A stretch of DNA of 6,911 nt from Eggerthellaceae bacterium UBA5906. GTDB lineage: Bacteria; Actinomycetota; Coriobacteriia; Coriobacteriales; Eggerthellaceae. The notes beneath the pieces are model-generated. The model saw only the letters and a list, made by a program, of their open reading frames with translations. It made no database searches and was not told where the DNA came from. Position numbers and translations under genes: made by a program. Below are positions 4,701 through 6,911 of the stretch, piece after piece. The stretch spans positions 1-6,911 of the forward strand of contig DJEE01000051.1 in the NCBI GenBank assembly GCA_002431805.1, read 5' to 3'. Numbering within the stretch: position 1 is the first letter of the stretch; every line of letters begins with the position of its first letter.

Positions 4701-5918
4701 CTAATCCAGGTTCGAGCCCTTCTTCTCAGGCAGGAAGAACATGGCGATGAAAGCCACCACGTAAATGCACGCAACGCAGCCAATGGCGAAGCCAAAGCCG
4801 TGACCTGCGGCGATAATCGGGATAACCACCGGGGCAGACGCACCGCCAATGAAACGGCCGGCATTGTACAGCGCGGTTTGCGCCGTGCCGCGCACCTCGG
4901 TGGGGAACAGCTCGGCGATCAGCGTGCCGTAGCCGCCGATCATGCCGTTAGCGAACATGCCCATGAAAAAGCCGCCGAACAAAAGCGCCGTGGGGTCGGT
5001 CAGCTGGCTGTAGATCACGATCATGGCAGCGGCGCCGATCTGAAACGTCCAGAACGCGGGGCGACGGCCGGCCTTGTCGGCCAGCCAGCCGAACACCGAG
5101 ATGCCGATCATCATGCCGATGACGGTAACGGCCGTCCACATGCCGGTGGAGGTCAGGCTCAGGCCCAGCTCACCGTTGAGGTACTTCGGCAGCCAGGTCA
5201 TGATGCCGAAGTAGCCGGCGTTCTGCACGGTGCACAGGATAATGATGATGATGGAGTACTTGATGCGCTCGGGCGAGTTGAACAGGCTGGCCAGGTTGCC
5301 GTGCTTCTTGCCGGACGCCTTGTGCTCCTCGAAGATAGGCGGTTCGGGCACGAACGCACGGATGATGATCGCGACGATGGCAGGCACAACGCCAACCACG
5401 AACAGGCCGCGCCAGCCGAACGCGGCGATGATCGGCGCGGAAGCCAGGGATGCCACCAGCACGCCAACCTGGAAGCCCAGGCCAACGGCGGAAGTTGCTT
5501 TTGCGCGGTTCGCGGGGCTCGACACCTCGGAAGCAATGGCCATGCCCAGGCCGAACTCAGCGCCGATGCCCAGGCCCGCCAGGAAGCGGAACAGCGCCAT
5601 CAGCTCGAAGTTCGGGGCGAAGGCGGAGCACAGCGTGAACACGCCGAAGAAGATGACGGAGTACGTCAGCACGCGAATACGGCCAAGCTTGTCGGCCAGC
5701 GTGCCGAAGATCAGGCCGCCCAGGAAGGCGCCGGCCAACGTGATGGACGTCAGCGATCCGGCGGTGGCGTTGTCGACGCCGAACGTGGCGATGATGCCCG
5801 ACAGCGCGAAGCTCAAAATCATGAGGTCCAAGCCGTCAAGCGCGTGGCCGATAGCCGCGGAGAACACGGCCTTGCCGGCGTAGTGCTTCATCTCGGAAGC
5901 TTTTTCTTTGTGTGGCAT
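4701..5918 (-). CDS. MFS metabolite:H+ symporter (AAHS/sialate-type)
   Basis: Twelve-segment proton-coupled uptake carrier, 405 residues from the chosen start, in the inner membrane. Features: a charged helix-1 motif DGLD (28-31), as in aromatic-acid and sialate symporters; motif A GTLADKLGRIRV (72-83) and its second-half copy GWLADKAGRRPA (277-288); RFLAGLGIGAEFG (111-123) in helix 4; PEPP (191-194) at the end of helix 6; and ELFPTEVRGTAQ (336-347), typical of this MFS branch. Start choice: ATG at 5918 (MPHKEKASEM) follows GGATGG at eight bases. The ATG at 5930 (METT) has a poorly spaced site, and the far TTG at 5987 would add a basic, non-family extension lying on the -35 box. Substrate not decidable from sequence; the divergent amidohydrolase suggests a ureido or N-carbamoyl compound. 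Ends with its own terminator. Confidence 0.92.
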   Translation of the reverse strand: MPHKEKASEMKHYAGKAVFSAAIGHALDGLDLMILSFALSGIIATFGVDNATAGSLTSITLAGAFLGGLIFGTLADKLGRIRVLTYSVIFFGVFTLCSAFAPNFELMALFRFLAGLGIGAEFGLGMAIASEVSSPANRAKATSAVGLGFQVGVLVASLASAPIIAAFGWRGLFVVGVVPAIVAIIIRAFVPEPPIFEEHKASGKKHGNLASLFNSPERIKYSIIIIILCTVQNAGYFGIMTWLPKYLNGELGLSLTSTGMWTAVTVIGMMIGISVFGWLADKAGRRPAFWTFQIGAAAMIVIYSQLTDPTALLFGGFFMGMFANGMIGGYGTLIAELFPTEVRGTAQTALYNAGRFIGGASAPVVIPIIAAGHGFGFAIGCVACIYVVAFIAMFFLPEKKGSNLD

Positions 5919-5959
5919 AGTGGTTTCCATCCCATTCCGCAAGTGAACAAACTTCCAAT

Positions 5960-5987
5960 AAAATACTCTCCTAGTGAATATTTGCAA
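5960..5987 (-). promoter_or_regulatory. Candidate promoter of the minus-strand MFS gene
   Basis: On the minus strand, TTGCAA (5987-5982) is followed after 16 bases by TATTTT (5965-5960), a fair -35/-10 pair in the only A/T-rich part of the divergent intergenic region. It would give a leader of about 35 bases to the ATG at 5918. Confidence 0.4.
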
Positions 5988-6003
5988 GGGGTTTCTGCAT
6001 ATT
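5977..6003. promoter_or_regulatory. Imperfect inverted repeat, possible operator
   Basis: AATATTTGCA (5977-5986) and TGCATATT (5996-6003) are inverse complements apart from a two-base insertion, separated by nine bases. The repeat overlaps the -35 box of the MFS promoter and lies between the two divergent genes, a natural place for a regulator of both. No promoter is convincing for the rightward gene: TATACG (6142-6147) is -10-like but too close to its ribosome binding site. Confidence 0.3.
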
Positions 6004-6146
6004 TAACCCGTCTGAAATGCGAAGTTCGGCACGTGCCCCCCGCCATGGCGCCTCGTCCGCGAGCAGCAGCGTCTTTCTTAAGGCGAAGTGCGGTTTCGGT
6101 GTTCGTTTTAGCTGGCGCGGCGCGTTGGTCTACCATGCCGCTATAC

Positions 6147-6154
6147 GGAAGGGG
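6147..6154 (+). promoter_or_regulatory. Ribosome binding site of the amidohydrolase
   Basis: GGAAGGGG, a strong Shine-Dalgarno match five bases before ATG 6160. It settles the start of the truncated gene. Confidence 0.8.
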
Positions 6155-6159
6155 AACTT

Positions 6160-6911
6160 ATGCAACATCCTATCGAAGACGTTGAGTACGCGGAGCATCT
6201 TTTCGACCGTTTCTACGGCATCGGCAGCTGCGAGTCTGGCGGCGTGACGCGGCTCGGCTACACCGAAGTCGAGGACGAGATGCACGAGACGCTGTGCGCA
6301 CTTGGCCAGGAAAAGGGCTACGGCAACTTCGCCGACCAGGTGGGCAACACCTATTTATATCGCACGCAATACAGCCTCGACGAGCCGTACTGGCTGGTGG
6401 GCTCGCACTTAGACTCGGTGATCGAAGGCGGGCGCTACGACGGCGTGGCGGGCATTATCGCGGGACTGCTGATTATGAACTGGGCGCAGCGCGACGGGCT
6501 TGACCTGCCCATTCGCGTGGGCGCCATGCGCTGCGAGGAATCAAGCAACTTCGGCCGCAGCACCATCGGCAGCGGCCTTATCACCAAGGAAATCTACAAG
6601 CACGACATTGGCGAGGCTGTGAACAAGCAGGGCGAAACCCTGCACGAGGTGTTTGAGCGCAAAGGCTACAGCTTGTCGCCCGATCGCATCAAAGGCATTC
6701 GCGAATACCTGGAACTGCACATTGAACAGGGGAAAGTTCTGGAAGAATATGGTGATGCGGTGGGCATCGTGAGTACCATCGCCGGCCCGCGCCGCTTCAA
6801 GGTGCACGTGCACGGCAACGCGGAGCACTCGGGCGCCACGCCTATGGGCATGCGTTCCGACGCGCTTGCCGCGGCCGCCGAGATTATCCTTGAGGTTGAG
6901 GAAATCGGCAA
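6160..6911 (+). CDS. Zn-dependent M20 amidohydrolase (AllC/HyuC type), 3' end cut off
   Basis: Cytosolic binuclear-metal amidase of the hydantoinase/carbamoylase branch of peptidase family M20. Such enzymes cut the ureido group from allantoate, N-carbamoyl-L-amino acids or beta-ureidopropionate, releasing ammonia and CO2. The frame runs open for 250 codons to the window edge; the family is about 410 residues, so roughly 160 are missing. Motifs: GSHLDSV (81-87, metal ligand H83), GGRYDGVAG (90-98, bridging D94), CEESSNFGRSTIGSG (125-139; E126 general base, E127 ligand), ELHIEQG (185-191, ligand H187) and GNAEHSGATPMGMRSDA (219-235) in the dimerisation lid. The last histidine ligand lies beyond the edge. 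The motif after the catalytic glutamates reads SSNFGRS rather than the common GSRF, so substrate may differ from classic AllC. Divergent from the MFS symporter across 241 bases, a likely uptake-plus-hydrolysis pair. Family firm; substrate open. Confidence 0.94.
   Translation, partial: MQHPIEDVEYAEHLFDRFYGIGSCESGGVTRLGYTEVEDEMHETLCALGQEKGYGNFADQVGNTYLYRTQYSLDEPYWLVGSHLDSVIEGGRYDGVAGIIAGLLIMNWAQRDGLDLPIRVGAMRCEESSNFGRSTIGSGLITKEIYKHDIGEAVNKQGETLHEVFERKGYSLSPDRIKGIREYLELHIEQGKVLEEYGDAVGIVSTIAGPRRFKVHVHGNAEHSGATPMGMRSDALAAAAEIILEVEEIG

Noticed and set aside
5230..5883. 217-codon plus-strand frame inside the minus-strand MFS gene
   Set aside because: Another antisense shadow: no ribosome binding site and no recognisable domain.
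5931..5987. Upstream TTG start extending the minus-strand MFS protein by 23 residues
   Set aside because: The extension is basic and unlike the family N-terminus, has no Shine-Dalgarno site, and overlaps the best promoter candidate.
4362..6185. 607-codon open frame on the plus strand
   Set aside because: It is antisense to the minus-strand MFS gene and runs through the MITE-like element, terminator and promoter region. The translation is compositional noise, while the opposite frame is a clear MFS protein with terminator and start signals.

Overview
This is a GC-rich, gene-dense bacterial fragment. Codon use leans heavily to G/C third positions. The mix of an NhaC-type antiporter, a catabolic carbamate kinase, an OFA-like MFS carrier and an M20 amidohydrolase suggests an anaerobic, amino-acid/ureide-using actinobacterium of the Coriobacteriia (Eggerthellaceae-like: Eggerthella, Slackia, Gordonibacter and relatives). 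That placement is an inference from gene style; the window has no rRNA or marker gene to fix it.

Layout. (1) Bases 1-3785, all on the + strand: the C-terminal nine-tenths of an NhaC-family antiporter, a 183-base structured leader, a complete carbamate kinase (arcC), a 105-base spacer with two strong hairpins, and a complete OFA-like MFS transporter. (2) Bases 3786-4700: about 0.9 kb with no intact gene. It is a patchwork of a REP-like sequence truncated at its 3' side, the tip of an IS3-family element, a 17-bp hairpin, the C-terminal scrap of a membrane protein, an intact copy of the REP-like hairpin, a 123-base element with 20-bp inverted ends, and finally a good intrinsic terminator belonging to the next gene. 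(3) Bases 4701-6911: a metabolite:H+ symporter (MFS) on the - strand, divergent from the start of a Zn-dependent M20 amidohydrolase (allantoate amidohydrolase / N-carbamoyl-L-amino-acid hydrolase type) that runs off the right edge.

How the genes may work together. Carbamate kinase makes ATP from carbamoyl phosphate, the last step of arginine/citrulline, agmatine, creatinine or allantoin/oxamate fermentation. The M20 enzyme hydrolyses ureido or carbamoyl compounds. The three transporters would bring in substrate and export product. The matching carbamoyltransferase is not in the window, so the exact substrate is open.

Main points for a second look: the NhaC-like protein has replaced the conserved acidic motif residues of its family in both signature motifs, and the 3.8-4.5 kb stretch is a compact record of small-element insertion and decay. 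I found no CRISPR array, tRNA or rRNA, and no clear undescribed defence or mobile system.
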